DNA from: Mycteria americana
Taxonomy: Eukaryota; Chordata; Aves; Ciconiiformes; Ciconiidae
Length of the DNA stretch: 64,000 nt
Reading direction: 5' to 3'
Assembly (NCBI RefSeq): GCF_035582795.1
Contig: NC_134374.1
Span: forward strand, 26,241,798 to 26,305,797
The translations under genes and the position numbers were made by a program. The notes below the pieces were generated by a model, which made no database searches, was not told the origin of the DNA, and saw nothing but the letters and a program-made list of their open reading frames with translations. Positions 13,501 through 24,013 of the stretch are shown here, in pieces; within the stretch, counting starts at the first letter, position 1, and each line of letters opens with the position of its first letter.

Positions 13501-16302
13501 GTTGGCAAATAAAATCTGCTGCTCTGGCAGTCACCTTGAGATCCCGTGTAGTTTCCAAAGAGGTGGGAGGGTTTTGTTGTTTGGTTTTGTTTTTTACTTT
13601 TGCCTAATTAGGACCAGTTGTTTTAGTGGCTTATTAGACTACCAGAAATTGCTGCTTTACCGGGGCAGCGCTGTGTGGTTTGGATGTACGCTCCACTTAC
13701 AAATTAAACGTCTTGGTTCTGGTATGGTTAAAATAAGAAGTAAAAAAAAAAAAATCCCACAGCTTTGAATTTCGTGCCAGATATTCAACAAAGCGTTCAT
13801 TCCATGTATCATTATATTGTGGCTTGAGAAACAGCAGGCCTGCTCTACGCTTAATAGCTTTGCTGGCATGGTTGCGGTGCGCTCTTTCCCCCGCCATCCG
13901 GAGCGATACCGTCATGCTGGCAGATGTCCTCGTGCGTGGAGTTGCAGTGGCACGGGATTCCTTTTGCCTGTGTAACTTTCTGTATTTGGGAAACCGGTTT
14001 AAGCTGTGCCTCTTCTGGGGAGACAGGCTGCGAGGGTGGGTCCCTAGCTGCAGACCCTTCTGAAGTGCAGAAAAGTCCATAAAGATATGAGAGAGAGTGG
14101 TCACGTTGTGTTCGCAGGACAGGTTCGCCAAAAAGACTGCTGGTTTGGCTTTTTGGTTGTGGTTGGTTTGGTTTTTTGTTTGTTTTTCACCAGTACTTCT
14201 TTCTTGTATTACAACGGCACTTTGGAGAGCCGATGAAAATTGGTCCCCTTGTTCTCCAGACTGCGGTGTCTTGGCTCCTTTTCTGTTGCCTGCAACTCTC
14301 TTTCATACACCTTTATGCTCTTGTTACGAGTGAAAGCCTAAATCAAACTCTGGATGCTGGACCAGAGCATCAGCAGCGCTGACCCCCCTGCGCTGGGCAG
14401 AGGTGCCCGCCGGCAGGGCTGGGGGGCTGCGGGCTCGGAGCTCACCGAGAGCTCGGGTGCGGGCCGGTAGCGTGCCAGCCCTCCGAAGCAGCTGTGTGTC
14501 ACCCCTCTTGAGTCTGTCTCCCCCTTTTTATTTTTGCTACTGCGTTCAGCCTGTAGCTGAACCCTAACGCTAAACCCTGTGCTTCTCCCTGGGCATTGGC
14601 ACCGCGCTCCCTCTTCGCCACCTTCTGAGATGGTGACAAATCTCCTTTATTTATTCGGTAGTGTCGGTAACCTTTACGCTATTTATAGGCTGTGATCGTG
14701 CCCCTCCCGAGATGTTTGCAAGATAAATTTAGCTCCCTTAGCTGCTCATCGCCAATTCTCGCTGGCTTGCGCTGCCTTTCCTTGTAACAGCTAATGAGAC
14801 CTGGCCGTGTGCGGGAGCTGCGGCGAGGGGTGACTCACTTTCTATGCTCGTCCAGGGCAGACTTCATCTCGAATGAATCTCGGTCGTTCAGAGCCTGGGG
14901 AGCCCATCCAAGTGTCTGCCTCCAAAAGGCAGCCGGCAAGGGAGTGGTGGGGGATTAAGCAGAGGAGCGCAGAAAAAGCCTGCGGAGGAATGCTGCTGTG
15001 GGACGCTGCGTTCGGTGCCTGGGAACGGTGCGGGCGGGAGGGGAAGGGGGCTGTGGCAGGAGGGGCCGGGGGGTGCGCGGGGGCCCTGCAGTCCGCTCCC
15101 CCCTCTGCTGCCAGAGCCTCGCAGGGGACGGGCGTCCCGGCCGAGCCTTTCCTCCTCCGGAGGCTGCGGAGCAGGACGGCTCCGGTTGAAATGCCCGGTT
15201 TTCCCAGGTGGTTCAGGCCGTTCAGGGTGGTGGTCTTCAAAAGAGCGTTTTCAGGTGTTCCCTATTCCTGGGGGGTGTTTGGAAGTCAAGGGGTTTTGCT
15301 CCCAAGGCGGGTTGAACACTGTTTCTCTCCTGATTTGCTTGGTTATGGGAACTTGTTATGGGAAAGCAAAATGAAGGTTGGTCTAGTGGGGGTGGATTTT
15401 ATTCCATTTCTGTCATCGTGGTAAGGACCCATCTAGAATATGCAGAAATGAACATATACTCCAAATAACTTGCTCAGTTTTCCCCAAAACTCCAAATAAA
15501 TTGCTCAGTTTTGTAGCTTCAGCCCGAGTTGCTTGTTCTCGGCGAGGCGCCGGTCCCGTGTTCCCCTGTGAGCCTCCCTTGCTGAAGGTGCAAACTGCGG
15601 CTCCCCTGAGGCTGGGGGGTTCTGCCGTTAACTTCAGCAGAGCCATTAATTCACCTCGGGAAGGCTCTGGATGGTGTTTTCGAGGGAGGTGGGTGCTTGT
15701 TCTGCTGGTCCTCTGAGATGTCTGCAAGCGAGCACGCACCGAGCCGGAACATGTGCAGAGCAAGAGCCTGGGCAGCCTGCGCGGCTCCGGGCCGGCGCAG
15801 CGGGGCTGCGGGTGCGTGTCCCGTTCTGCCGGGGACACGGCCGGGCACTGGCGTTTGGTCGTGTCGGACCAATGCAGCCACGCTGGCCGGAGCTGGGCTG
15901 CCGGGTCCTGAAGCTGGGACTTCGCTGGGCCTGAGCTCTCTACCGATAGTCTGGGGTGCCCAGACCTACAGCCGGGGCTGGCAAAGTCCGCTGGCCTCCT
16001 GCGAATCAGTGACCTGAGCAATCGGTGCGTCTGCCCTAAAGCTGGAAATGAAATTTCATTTGCTCCATCGTGAAGGCTGCGACGCGGCAGCAAAGCCAGG
16101 CAGTTCATCCCCAGCCTCGCTGGGAAGCCCTTCCTGAGCTGCCGGAGCCGCCTCCTGCCACAGCGACATCCGTGGTGCATAAGAAATGCAGGCTGCCGTC
16201 CCGGCCAGAGCGGAAACTTGTGCCCAGAAAAGGGCACGCTGCTCGTCTTCAAAGAGCTGGGGTGGCTGTGACCTCTCTGCCTTCTCTTCCTCTCCCCCTC
16301 AG
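10534..16302 (+). other. EDA2R: Putative EDA2R intron 1
   Basis: About 5.8 kb between the proposed non-coding exon and the start-codon exon. It begins inside the CpG island and becomes AT-richer from about 11.4 to 14.9 kb, with poly-pyrimidine stretches near 13.03 and 14.17 kb. I see no second promoter and no coding exon in it. The human gene is a reported p53 target, so an intron 1 of this kind is a natural place to scan for p53 sites. I did not find a convincing full double half-site by eye. Confidence 0.45.
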
Positions 16303-16413
16303 GCTCCCGGCCCCTCCCTGGCCCCGATGGACTGCCAGGAGAGCGAGTACCTGGACGAGCACGGGAAATGCACCCCCTGCAGAAACTGCATGCCTGGGCA
16401 GGAGCTTTCCAAG
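16303..16413 (+). CDS. EDA2R: EDA2R coding exon 1 (start codon at 16,327)
   Basis: The 3' splice site follows a good pyrimidine tract (cttcctctccccctcag) and the 5' splice site reads aag|gtaaac. Coding runs from 16,327 to 16,413 and gives 29 residues, ending GQELSK in phase 0. The ATG fits the family start MDCQE. It supplies the first four cysteines of the ligand-binding region. Confidence 0.93.
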
Positions 16414-19400
16414 GTAAACTGGCTGCTCTGGAAGGACCAGGAATCATCTGGCACCAAGGCTTTACAGTGCTGGGGGAATCCTCTGCCGGCCTTCCTCCTT
16501 CTGAAGGAAGGATAATTGTGGGCCCTGGCACGATGGGAAGAGCTGGGACTCGGTGGGAAGGGATGGTGAACGGTTCCCTCACCTTGGATAGGAGGGCGAG
16601 ATGATGGAGGTAACGGGTGGGAAGGGATCTCGGGTTGCTGCTCGGGGTGCCCTCTTTCCTTTTTGCCAGTGGAAATCTAAATTTCCTCCGGGTCCGCAGC
16701 GCCGGGTGAAGCCGTGCTGCCGGCCAGGCTGCACGCCGGAGGGGCGCGAGCGGGACATGGCTGCCGGGGTCCGGCCCAGCCTCGGCGGTGGGACTGGCGC
16801 TTCCCGCCCAGGCGCCCCGCGGGGTCTCCCCCACCAGCGGTGCCTCCCGGGGCGCGTCGCTGCCGGAGCTTTCCTCCTCCCTAAACGTGGCCAGTGGGCC
16901 CCGGCTGGGCAGCAAACGCCTTCTCCACCAGTCGCCTGCCCTGGTGGCGACTGCTCTCGGCTGGGTTCTGAGGACCCTTCGCGTGAGCAGTAACCCTTCC
17001 ACCCTTTGCCCCCAAAGAAGGGGCGCCGTTCCCCTCGGTACCGCTTTGGGACCTGAAGTGTCCTCGCCGCAGCCGTGCACCCGACCTCGTGTCTTGCAGG
17101 ACTGCGGCGACAGCGGCGGGGGGGACGCGCAGTGCGTTGCCTGCCCTCCCAGGAAGTTTAAGGACAGCTGGGGGCATCACGGCTGCAAGCCCTGCCTGTC
17201 CTGCACCCTCATCAACCGCGTCCAGAAGTCCAACTGCACGGCGACGACCAACGCGGTCTGCGGGGAATGCCTGCCGGGGTGAGTGGGGCCAGGTCCTGGC
17301 TCGAGCGGAGCCGCGGTGGTCACGCTTGGGAGCGTGCAGGGAGGGGATGGACGGAGGGGGCTTTATCTGAGGCCACCCAGAACATGGGATGTAAGAGGAG
17401 CCCTGGTGACGCAGGGCTGCCTCTTTGAGGACACTGCTAATGACATGCCAATCAGACCGGTCCGATGGCCCCCTGGTAGCTCCAAAGAAGGGAACCTGAA
17501 GGCTCCCGTGAACGAGCAGTGGAAGAAAACTCCTTCCAGGCCTGAGTTGTTCCTGTGGACGCCAGGGTGGCTAAGCCCTGGAAGATGAGTGGCTGTAGAC
17601 CGCTACAATTGGTGGTCCCCAAAGAGGAGGACAGACCGTGCCTCGGGTGATGGGTTTAAGGAGCTGCTGAAATGAAGGCTGCTGCATACAGCCAGCCTGC
17701 GAGTGCCCGAGGGCTGCAGACCGCGTGCTGGCGAGCAGTGGGAGTCGGGACAGAAGAACGAGTCGGGGCTCTGGTCTGTGAGCCTCTTCCCAGACGTGGT
17801 TGTAGGCTGGGGCGTTTCCGTGGCTTCGTGGAGCTATTGATCGCTGTCGCCCGCTTTAGCAGACGCGGGGCTGGGGGAGGCAGTTCGAGGGATGTCGCTC
17901 CTTGGCCAAAGTGGCAACAGACGTGAAAAAGTAGCTGCGGGTACGGCTTCAGCCAGCGATGGAGAGACCTGCTGCCTTGGGGCGTCCCAGCCTGCCGGGG
18001 CAGGAGCGCGGGGGGTCGGCTCTCCCTGCGCTGCCGCGGGATGGACAAGCCGCCTGTCTGTCCAGAGCCGGGCTGGCGGGGGCTCGCCGCGGGGCCGTGC
18101 GGGGGCTCGCCGCGGGGCCGTGCGCTGCTGAGACCCTCTGCTCTGTTGGCAGGTTTTACCGCAAGGCGCGGATCAGCGGGCAGCTGGACTGGGAGTGCAT
18201 CCCTTGCACCAAGCAGACGCCCTCCTCCGAGCCTCAGTGTACGTGCTGTCCCTCGCCGGCGGCGGGCGAGGTGCTCGGGGGGAGCGGGTGGTGAGGGCAT
18301 GGTGCAGCAGACTCGTGGCACGTGCTGAGTCGTGACCGCGTCAAAGGCGTGCGCTCAGAGGCGCGCCATCCTTTCGCTGATCTGCTCGCTGGCCAGCCCG
18401 CTCCGCTGGCCGCGGCACAAGCCACTGTCCCACGGACCTGCCGGAGGAGGCGTGGTCACTACACGTGAAGAGGGACGGGCGGGGAGGGGATGGCCCAAGC
18501 CTCGGGGTTAGACTCCAGCGTTTTGTGGCTGGTATGTTTGCAGGTCGGTCCAGAACAAACCTGGTGAAGGTAGCTGTCCCGACCGTACCGCCGCAGGACA
18601 CGGCCCTTCTTGCACTGACCAGCAGTGCCCTGGTCATCATCGTACTGGTGCTTCTGGCACTCTCCATCATCTACTGCAAGCGATTTTGGAAGAGCCAATG
18701 CCAGCGAGGTGAGTCAATGCCTGCAGTGCCTCTCTTCCTTATGCCTTTGCTGTTCCGCGCGTGCCCGTGGCCCCCTCCTCGCTGGGCAGAGCACTGGCCC
18801 TAGCGTTGCCGCTCTTGCAGCGTACAGCGACCCAAGCTTTCCTCTGCTCATACAGAATAAACGCCTCATCCTGCTTTTTACAGCTGCAGGACCTCTCTTG
18901 TGCTTTGCCTGCTCAAAGGCACGGAGGAGCCTCCCTCCTCCTTAGAGCCGTAGTTAGGAGGAGGAGAATGCCGTTTCAGTCAGAACTGGCCATCCTCTCT
19001 TCTGGGGCTTCTCGGGGGCAGGCTGGGGCTGAGTGGCTTTTTGCCGGGCAAGACCGTAGGACTGGTGAGGGAAGAGGGCGGTAGGTTTGGTGGCTGGGCT
19101 TGGGGCACCTCGGCGTCCAGCAGCGTGCCGGGGAGCTGCTGGCCCCCGGCTCCGCACCGGCAGACGTGCCGCACGGCTGAGGACATGCTGGGGAAGCAAG
19201 CCAAGGCTTCGCTCAGACTGGTTCTCCTCTATCCTCCAAGTCTTCCTGAGGACTCAGAACTTCTCGGGCCAGCGAGCAATGTTCCCGACCGCAGCGGCAC
19301 CCGGCAGATTCCTGTGTGAGGAGCAGATGTCTGGTCCCTGCTGCCTGGGTGTGAAGAACCTGAGCCCCTGCTACAGGCAGGCAGAAGGTACTTGCTCCTG

Positions 19401-21730
19401 CCGCCCTCCTCCTTCTCTGGGGGGAGGGAGGGTGGTGCTGGGCTCCAGCTCTCACGGTCCTAGGACCTACTGAGGTGCCCTTAGGCGGGAGGGATGGAGC
19501 TGGACGGTGTCCGAGTCCCACCGACGTGAAATTTGGGACCTCTCCTAACAAACGCTTGCAGACCTTGTCCCAGGAAGGCTTGCGCACAGCCCCTGCGGCT
19601 CCTGATCCCCCCGCCCGCTCCCGCCCTCCCTGCGGCCGGGGGAGGGATCGACCCCACTCACAGCTTTGCAGAAAGGCGCGGAAGTGGCTTTGCTCGGCGG
19701 TGGTGCCCGGAGAGGGCTCTGGCCTCGCGCAGGGTGCTCCCGGCTCTGCCCGCAGGCCCTGGGCCAGTGGGTTTAACGGCGGGGCTGGCAGACCCCGGCA
19801 GGGGCCAGGGCAGATCCTGGGCTTCGCTGAGCCGTGCCGGTTTCTGGTTTCAGGCCCCGTGGAAGCAGTGCAGTTCATTTCAGACGGGGAAGCCGTGGGT
19901 CTCCAGCTCCCCTCTCTCCAGCCGGAGATGGACTTGCCGCCGGCCGTTGCGGTCAGCACTGCCTCCAAAGCCCAGCTGGGCAGGAGCCTCCTGGAAAGCC
20001 AGCCCCTCATCCGGGCCTCGGGCCGCGGCGACTGCCTGGCCGGGGTCCTGCCGCCCTCCGACCCCAGGCAGGGCCAGCCGGGCACGGCGGAGGCCCTGGC
20101 CCCCCTCTCCTCCTGCGCCTCCGAGATGCAGCACAAGTGGCCGCACACCCCGGTGGAGTGCACCGAGCTGGACCTCCAGAAGTTCTCCACCCCGGCAGAG
20201 TTTGTGGGCGGTGAGCGGCCGGAGGACGCGGCGAGCCGGGCGGTGCAGAGGATCCCGGCAGAGAGCGGTGGCACGGGGCGGGAGGGGGCCCGGCGCCCGC
20301 CCTTCACCTTCCCCAATCCCACCGCCGAAAGCGGGGAGCAGCCGGTAAGTTCCTCTGGCCTCGTCGCTCCTCCGAACCGCCGCCGGACACCCGGGGCTCA
20401 GGCACAGGGTGCTGGGCTCGCCGGCGGGTTAGGGAGGTAGCCTAAGGGTCACGAATACGTGGAACTAACTGGTAATTACCAAAAATGATCTCCCAGGTGT
20501 TTAGTGATGTGTCAGTCAACAGGCCATCAGCCATGGAGCTGGGGCAGTTTCAAACACCCAAAAGACCAGAGTGGATTTATTGACCGTATAAGCACATCTT
20601 CAGCTGATGTGCTCTCGAGGGGTTCTTGTCCTCTTGCTCTCCAGAACGCTGACCTGGCAGCGGGGGGACCCGGTGCCTCCTCCTTCTCTGGCGAGCTCGT
20701 GATGAACCCAGTGACTAACGTCGCTGAGGCTCAGAAAATGTCTGGCAGAGAGATGCGTTTAACAGCTTAGCTCCAGGTGACCGTTTATGGAAGCAGTTTG
20801 CTGGGAGGCCCTGGAGCATCCCGAGGAGGTCGTTGGCTCTGTGGGATGGTAGTGCTGGAAGAAGTGCTGTTCCTCTGAGCCTCTGTGGCGGCCCTGGGAG
20901 CCGTGACAGGCGTTGCTGCTCTCACCAGGCTGCCACCAACCTTGGGGTCTTTGTCTTGCCAGGTGGATGATGCCCAGAACCTCGTGACTCAGATCAGCAG
21001 CACGGCGAAGGGTAAGCCTCTTTCCAGCCTCATCTTTGTTCTCCAAGTGTTGGGGTAGCGGAGAGAGGCGGATTCTTGGAAGGGAGCTCCGCCAGAAGCC
21101 CACCACGGCTATCTGGAGGTGCCAGTCATCACAGGGACTTAGCTGACTTTTGTGGCCTTTGATGCTAGTTTACAGGGTAGATCTTCTGTGACGCTGCCTT
21201 GAACGGTCTGCGGGTGGGTGGCGGGTGGACGCCCAGTTGTCACCAGTTACCAGCCTCCCCGGGACTGAGCCAGCTCCATGTTGCCGAGCTCTGAAGGTGA
21301 CGTTGGAGGAGATGCCTGCCCTGGCTGGTGGCGTTCCACCTGCTCGGCAGGGACGGGGGCTGGAGTCTGGCTGCTCTGTTTGCCCTTATCCTAGGTTGGT
21401 TCCTAACCCCGCTCTGCTGTGTCGCTGCCCCCAGGTCTCCCGGTAGCAGAGCTGCCCCATTCCTTGGTGCAGTCGCTTGCCTTCTTGCTGGACCCTTCCT
21501 TGAACGGTGTGAAGAACTTTAGCCACGTGGCGCTGGAGCTGGGGGTCGCGCCCCAGTGGTTGGGACGGATATCTGGATTTGAGCAGCTCGTCGCTCACTT
21601 CACCTACTCGGGAGACGCAGTCACCATCCCGCTCCTGGCCCGAGCTCTGCAGCGGCTCCAGCGGTTCGATGCCTTGCTCCTGCTCTGCGACCACTTCGCG
21701 CTTAGCCAGGCTCAGGGCCGCCAGCGCTAG
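16327..21730 (+). CDS. EDA2R: EDA2R (XEDAR, TNFRSF27), ectodysplasin-A2 receptor with a C-terminal death domain
   Basis: TNF-receptor-superfamily member that binds the EDA-A2 isoform of ectodysplasin at the cell surface. Joining eight coding exons gives about 499 residues in consistent phase: 16,327-16,413; 17,100-17,278; 18,153-18,238; 18,544-18,708; 19,241-19,387; 19,854-20,344; 20,963-21,011; 21,435-21,730. The protein starts MDCQESEY with no signal peptide, as in mammalian XEDAR (a type III membrane protein). Cysteine-rich domains span about residues 3-118 (cysteines 3, 15, 18, 21, 31, 41, 44, 58, 61, 64, 75, 83, 86, 104, 107, 118), with one NCT glycosylation site at 74. One membrane segment lies at about 138-160, followed by the basic stop-transfer KRFWK. 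The cytoplasmic VECTELDLQKF at 322-332 is nearly the same as in the mammalian receptor. Residues about 402-490 form a death-domain-like tail absent from the 297-residue human protein. Identity as EDA2R is firm. Exon 5 and the exact total length are less sure. Confidence 0.92.
17100..17278 (+). CDS. EDA2R: EDA2R coding exon 2 (cysteine-rich domains)
   Basis: Acceptor gtcttgcag and donor ggg|gtgagt. It encodes residues 30-88 plus two bases of a glycine codon (phase 2). The translation DCGDSGGGDAQCVACPP, then SWGHHGCKPCLSC and INRVQKSNCTAT is EDA2R-specific, with cysteines at the TNFR spacing. Confidence 0.95.
18076..18121. repeat. 23-bp direct repeat in EDA2R intron
   Basis: Two identical adjacent copies of a 23-bp unit beginning gcgggggctcgccgc, about 30 bp before the exon 3 acceptor. 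The copies are perfect and probably recent. They leave the splice site itself intact. Confidence 0.85.
18153..18238 (+). CDS. EDA2R: EDA2R coding exon 3 (third cysteine-rich segment)
   Basis: Acceptor ctctgttggcag and donor cagt|gtacgt. It enters in phase 2 and leaves in phase 1, encoding GFYRKARISG, then ECIPCTKQTPSSEPQ. The match to the mammalian FYRK...ECIPCTKQTP segment is very close. The donor splits a cysteine codon completed by the next exon, as expected for this family. Confidence 0.95.
18544..18708 (+). CDS. EDA2R: EDA2R coding exon 4 (transmembrane segment)
   Basis: Acceptor gtttgcag, donor gag|gtgagt, phase 1 to phase 1. It encodes Cys118, the juxtamembrane PTVPPQ motif shared with mammalian EDA2R, a membrane helix rich in L, V and I at about residues 138-160, and the cytoplasmic start YCKRFWKSQCQR. 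Confidence 0.95.
19241..19387 (+). CDS. EDA2R: EDA2R coding exon 5 (possible cassette exon)
   Basis: The open stretch of 147 bp has acceptor ctcctctatcctccaag and donor gcagaag|gtactt. It enters and leaves in phase 1, so it adds 49 residues or can be skipped without changing the frame. The translation VFLRTQNFSG...CCLGVKN...CYRQAEG is not clearly alignable with the mammalian cytoplasmic region. The donor is weaker than those of the other exons. It is included because both splice sites and the frame fit exactly. Confidence 0.6.
19854..20344 (+). CDS. EDA2R: EDA2R coding exon 6 (cytoplasmic tail with TRAF-binding region)
   Basis: Acceptor tttctggtttcag and donor ccg|gtaagt, phase 1 to phase 0, 491 bp. 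It encodes residues 223-385. HKWPHTPVECTELDLQKFS is close to the human cytoplasmic motif in the part of XEDAR known to recruit TRAF proteins. The human protein ends soon after this segment, near a PF.xPxP-like motif. Here the matching RRPPFTFPNP is followed by a donor instead of a stop, so the frame goes on into two further exons. Confidence 0.92.
20963..21011 (+). CDS. EDA2R: EDA2R coding exon 7 (short linker exon)
   Basis: Only 49 bp, with acceptor tttgtcttgccag and strong donor aagg|gtaagc. It enters in phase 0 and leaves in phase 1. It encodes VDDAQNLVTQISSTAK, joining the TRAF-binding region to the death domain. The sharp splice sites and matching phases on both sides support it despite its small size. 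Confidence 0.8.
21435..21730 (+). CDS. EDA2R: EDA2R coding exon 8 (death domain, stop codon)
   Basis: Acceptor gtcgctgcccccag, then 97 codons to TAG at 21,728-21,730. The sequence starts GLPVAELP and carries FSHVALELGVAPQWLGRI, ending LQRLQRFDALLLLCDHFAL. This is the helix pattern of a death domain: WxxLAxxLG-like in helix 2-3 (with F in place of W) and a terminal L..IxR.D....L. The GLxxxELP lead-in resembles the EDAR death domain, and the end also resembles that of p75NTR. It would recruit death-domain adaptors such as EDARADD or TRADD. Which one is not visible. Confidence 0.85.
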
Positions 21731-22748
21731 AGAGGACAGGGGAGGGACGGAGGAAGCTCCAGGCATTGTGCGTACTGGTACGGGAGAGGGTCTGGTAGCC
21801 CTGTGGTCGCATAATCTCTCTGGTGTGCACGTGGGAAGTACGTGGAGATGGTCTTTGCATCGCGGAAGAGAAGGACGCGAGGGGGAGCATCCCTTCTCGG
21901 GGGAGTGCCGGGAGGCTGCAGCCCTGCCTCCTCCCAGCCTCCGCGCGGGAGGGTTCGCTCGGGCCCCTCCGGAGGCCGTTTTTCTCCGGCTGCGTTGACA
22001 GCGGCGGAGTGCCGTCAGTCGCTGCGCCGCGGTGCTCTCGCTCCGCAGCGAGCCCCGTGCTGCCCCGCCGTTGGCGTGGGGTCCCTCGGCCACGGGGCTC
22101 GGTCTCCGCGGGCTGCCACACTCCTATGGGCCCAGCCGCTGCCTCCCTCCCATTCCAGCTTTCCCGTCCTTCGTCTGGCCCGTGCTCTGCTGTCCTGGGT
22201 GCCGGTTGCCGCTTTCCCCGTTTACTTTTCGCTCGCTCCTCTCCCTCTGCACCAGAGACGATCCTCGGCAGAGGAGCTGGCCGTGGCTGCTGCGCCGGGC
22301 TCCGGCTTTCGGTCTCCCTGTGCCACCCTGGTGCCTTCCCCTTCGTGTCCTTTTTGTGAAGCGGTGCGGTTTTCTTGCAGGAGCCTCAGACTGATCCCCG
22401 GGATGGGTTGACGTACGTCCTTGTCGCAGCGCAGTGCTGTGGCTGCCGGCCTGGGGAGGGTGCTGGCTCGCTCCCCAGGCTCCTGCTGTGTGCCCCGGCC
22501 CTGCGGACGTCTGCTGACCGCCGCCTCCGAGCGCCGAGGCTTTGCAAACCGCCTGCGGTGACACGGGGCGGCAGAGGCAGGGCTGCTTCACCGCCGTGCC
22601 CCGGGGAGCAGCCGGCACCGTGCCAGCGCCGGGCGGCAGCTGGAGGCTGCAGCCTTTGACCGTGGCTGGGCCGCAGTCAGCGGTGACGTCCCTGCGCCAG
22701 TCACGGCAGAGCCAGCTTGTTTTAAAATAATCTTTTTCTTTTTTTCTT

Positions 22749-22768
22749 CCCCCCCCCCCCCCCCCCCT
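22749..22768. repeat. Homopolymer run of 20 C
   Basis: A run of 20 cytosines directly after a T-rich stretch. Such runs are error-prone in sequencing, so the exact length is uncertain. Confidence 0.9.
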
Positions 22769-22859
22769 AAAAATGGCCTAATTTTCTCATTTCTGGGAGC
22801 AGCTGCTAGGGAGGGGAGCACCCTTCTGCTTTTAATTTCTTCCTGGAGGATTTGTCAGA

Positions 22860-23540
22860 GCTTGCAGCAGTCCCGCGGGCACCGGGCACCCCCCATTGCG
22901 GGTCTTGTGCCCGGGGCTGGTGGCTGCAGGCGTCCGGGCCGCTCTCCTCGGTCTGCCCCAGCCTCTGGGACGTTACGCGGGATTTCGCCGGCGGCCCGAC
23001 AGACGGGCCTCGGGCGGTGCGGCGGGAGCCGGTGCCGGAGCCGAGCGCGGCTCCTGCCGCCTCTCTGGAGCCTGGCATGCCTGGCGGGGCGAGTGCCGGC
23101 GCGCGGGGCGAGGCGGCCGGGGGCGGCCAGGCATGCGGGGAGCTGCCCGGGGCGGGCGCCAGCCGGCGTGGGGCCAAGGCAGCGGTGCCGGCGCCCGGCC
23201 GCGGATGCCGTTCCGGCTGAGGTCACGGGCAGAGCAGCCGGCAGCGGGGCTGCGGCGACCCGCGGCTCCCTGCGACCGGCAGTTCAAGGCCGGGTGCCTT
23301 TAGCTGGCAGCCGTAAGTTCACCCCGGGTTGTCCCGGGACCCCCGGGCGGCAGCGCCGGGGCCGAGCCGGCGGCACTCGCTCCGGCGTTTGTCGCTTCGT
23401 TCCTCAACGCTGCGGCCGGGTCCGGCGGCCGCTTTCTGCTGTCGCCCGTCACCGGGGCCCTTGGCCACGCCCGCGGCGTGGCGGTCGCCAGCAAGCGGCA
23501 CTGTTACCCCGCTGCCCGCCCGGGCACCCGCCGGGCACCC
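22860..23540. promoter_or_regulatory. CpG-rich patch downstream of EDA2R
   Basis: About 680 bp of clearly elevated GC and CpG content lying 1.1 kb after the EDA2R stop codon. It may be a small CpG island with its own transcription start or only a GC-rich piece of the 3' UTR. No coding exon is recognisable in it. Confidence 0.35.
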
Positions 23541-24007
23541 CCGGCTGCGCTCACCAGTTTCGCTGGTGTCTGAGCACAGTCCTCGGAAAAGGCGGGCGAC
23601 CTTCTGGGAAGGCAGCCCTTGCCTCAGACCTGCCCGAACACGGGCATTAATAGCTGCTGCTCTTTCTTCTTTTCCCTGTGAAATGCTGTTAAGACTTGAA
23701 CGCGCTCGGGATGTGTTAGATAGCGGGAGGCAGGGGCAGCTTCAGCTGGATGGGACGCCTTCTCTCCCCTGCTCCTTGCTCCTTCCAAAGTCAAGGTCGT
23801 TTCATTGCTCTCTGCTCCGCAAGACCCAGAAATATTAGACCTCGTACCCGTTTTAGGCCGGGGTTAGTCAGGCTCTCGTTACGTGCTTGGTCTGTTACAG
23901 AGCAGTCAGGGAAAGTATTGCTAAAGCAAACGCAGGGTCAGGGCTTTCTTGTTTGAGGTTTATCTGTGGAAGGAGAGAGCGTTTGGATTAATCACGTAAC
24001 AAAATCC

Positions 24008-24013
24008 AATAAA
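24008..24013 (+). terminator. Proximal AATAAA poly(A) signal candidate
   Basis: AATAAA in caataaatattt on the + strand, 2.3 kb after the EDA2R stop codon. The GT-rich stretch expected just downstream is weak (tccctctgtggacac), so it is a second choice compared with the signal at 26,120. Confidence 0.3.

Noticed and set aside
14550..14580. Telomere-like ccctaacgctaaaccc
   Set aside because: Only two imperfect units, which is too short for an interstitial telomere array.
19213..20322. 369-codon frame antisense to EDA2R exon 6
   Set aside because: It mirrors a real GC-rich coding exon on the opposite strand and has no recognisable domain.
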